This document shows positions 5,109-5,690 of a DNA stretch of 5,690 bases, one piece after another. The translations under genes were made by a program, and so were the position numbers. Position 1 is the stretch's first letter; each line of letters opens with the position of its first letter. Origin of the DNA: Eudoraea sp. GTDB taxonomy: Bacteria; Bacteroidota; Bacteroidia; Flavobacteriales; Flavobacteriaceae. The stretch covers positions 1-5,690 of the forward strand of contig JAHEBI010000186.1 in NCBI GenBank assembly GCA_024642325.1, in the 5' to 3' direction. The notes below the pieces were generated by a model. That model was not told the DNA's origin and did not search any database. It saw only the letters and a program-made list of their open reading frames with translations.

Positions 5109-5690
5109 AATTCAACTTTTTTATTGTTCCTGTATTGGTGATCCTGACAAGTGTATCCTGCAAGGATCAGAAGGCAGAAATTGATATTCCTGAGCCAAAG
5201 AAATCAGCCTACGCCCAGGATTCTCTTATTTTAAACAAGGAAGAACTATATGACAAGGTGCTGGGAGCATTGGTTGGTTCTGCAATAGGTGATGCCATGG
5301 GTGCTTCCACAGAGATGTGGCGCCGATCTGACATTCAGCAAAAATATGGCTATATCACAGGGCTTACCCCCGCAGAACGTATACAATCACCTGAAGGAAC
5401 CTGGGAGCACAACCTGAATGCCGGTGCTACTACTGATGATACCAGATGGAAATACTTTATGGTTTCCTATTTTGACACCTATTCTCCCAATTTGAATGCC
5501 AAAAATTTTGCCAAATTTATTACGGATTACTATGAATCCATAGCTTCCAGGCTGGGAGATAAGGAAATTTTAGCTTCTCCTGATGCCCTGGATACCAGGT
5601 TAGAAAAGGTAGACTGGATTAAGGAGTGGGCCCGGGTGGCACTTGCCTACCAGAAGGGCACAGAGGAGTATCTGGAAGCTCAAAACAGGT
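5105..5690 (+). CDS. Partial CDS: exported ADP-ribosylglycohydrolase-family lipoprotein (N-terminal 195 residues)
   Basis: The gene starts at ATG 5105 and runs off the right edge without a stop. Residues 1-18 are a hydrophobic lipoprotein signal ending TSVS before Cys19. The -3 residue is Ser rather than Leu, which looser Bacteroidota lipoboxes tolerate. KD right after the cysteine partly resembles the acidic/lysine surface-export signal of this phylum. The catalytic domain begins near residue 50: GALVGSAIGDAMG (54-66) then STE (Glu70) gives the family's GDxxGxxxE motif, and TTDDT (109-113) supplies the first metal-binding Thr-Asp-Asp. The C-terminal DDxD/T-type metal site would lie outside the window. 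Relatives are DraG, ARH enzymes and E. coli YegU. Most of these are cytoplasmic, so an exported one probably acts on free ribosides or other glycosides rather than ADP-ribosylated proteins (inference). Start and stop overlap the kinase gene (ATGA, 5105-5108), which implies co-transcription and coupled translation. Confidence 0.86.
   Translation, partial: MKFNFFIVPVLVILTSVSCKDQKAEIDIPEPKKSAYAQDSLILNKEELYDKVLGALVGSAIGDAMGASTEMWRRSDIQQKYGYITGLTPAERIQSPEGTWEHNLNAGATTDDTRWKYFMVSYFDTYSPNLNAKNFAKFITDYYESIASRLGDKEILASPDALDTRLEKVDWIKEWARVALAYQKGTEEYLEAQNR

Noticed and set aside
457..5690. The whole window as a polysaccharide utilization locus
   Set aside because: A sulfatase and exported hydrolases are present, but there is no SusC/SusD pair, glycoside hydrolase, polysaccharide lyase or dedicated regulator, and the genes appear to be separate transcription units.

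Overview
The window looks like chromosomal DNA of a member of the Bacteroidota, probably a flavobacterium-like or cyclobacterium-like organism. The evidence is AT-rich spacers, genes without clear Shine-Dalgarno sites, promoter candidates of the TTTG...TAnnTTTG type, several exported hydrolases, and protein sequences typical of that phylum. All genes I can support are on the + strand. I see no tRNA, rRNA, CRISPR array, insertion sequence or phage gene.

Layout: (1) positions 1-347 hold the 3' end of a gene whose product ends in beta-barrel-like strands, probably an outer-membrane protein. (2) A 166-base spacer carries a promoter candidate. (3) 514-1944 is an exported alpha/beta hydrolase of the S33 / tripeptidyl-aminopeptidase-like group, with a TTG start and an intact Ser-Asp-His triad. 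(4) A 359-base gene-free spacer contains several inverted repeats and a second promoter candidate with the same -7 decamer as the first. (5) 2304-3866 is an exported type I sulfatase whose formylglycine site reads CTAGR instead of CxPxR. Its arginine codons and GC content differ sharply from its neighbours. A good hairpin terminator follows it. (6) A 270-base spacer ends in a second terminator-type hairpin next to the following gene. (7) About 4137-5108 encodes a methylthioribose-kinase-like (MtnK-like) phosphotransferase. (8) 5105 to the window end is the start of a lipoprotein of the ADP-ribosylglycohydrolase family, overlapping the kinase gene by ATGA.

Functionally the window reads as separate transcription units. 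The peptidase-like hydrolase and the sulfatase each have their own promoter candidate and both work outside the cytoplasm. The last two genes form a tight operon: an exported N-/O-ribosyl hydrolase-like lipoprotein and a cytoplasmic sugar-kinase-like protein. The most interesting idea is that this pair salvages an extracellular riboside, with the lipoprotein releasing a pentose-type product and the kinase phosphorylating it after uptake. That pairing is read directly from the sequence; the pathway is inference.
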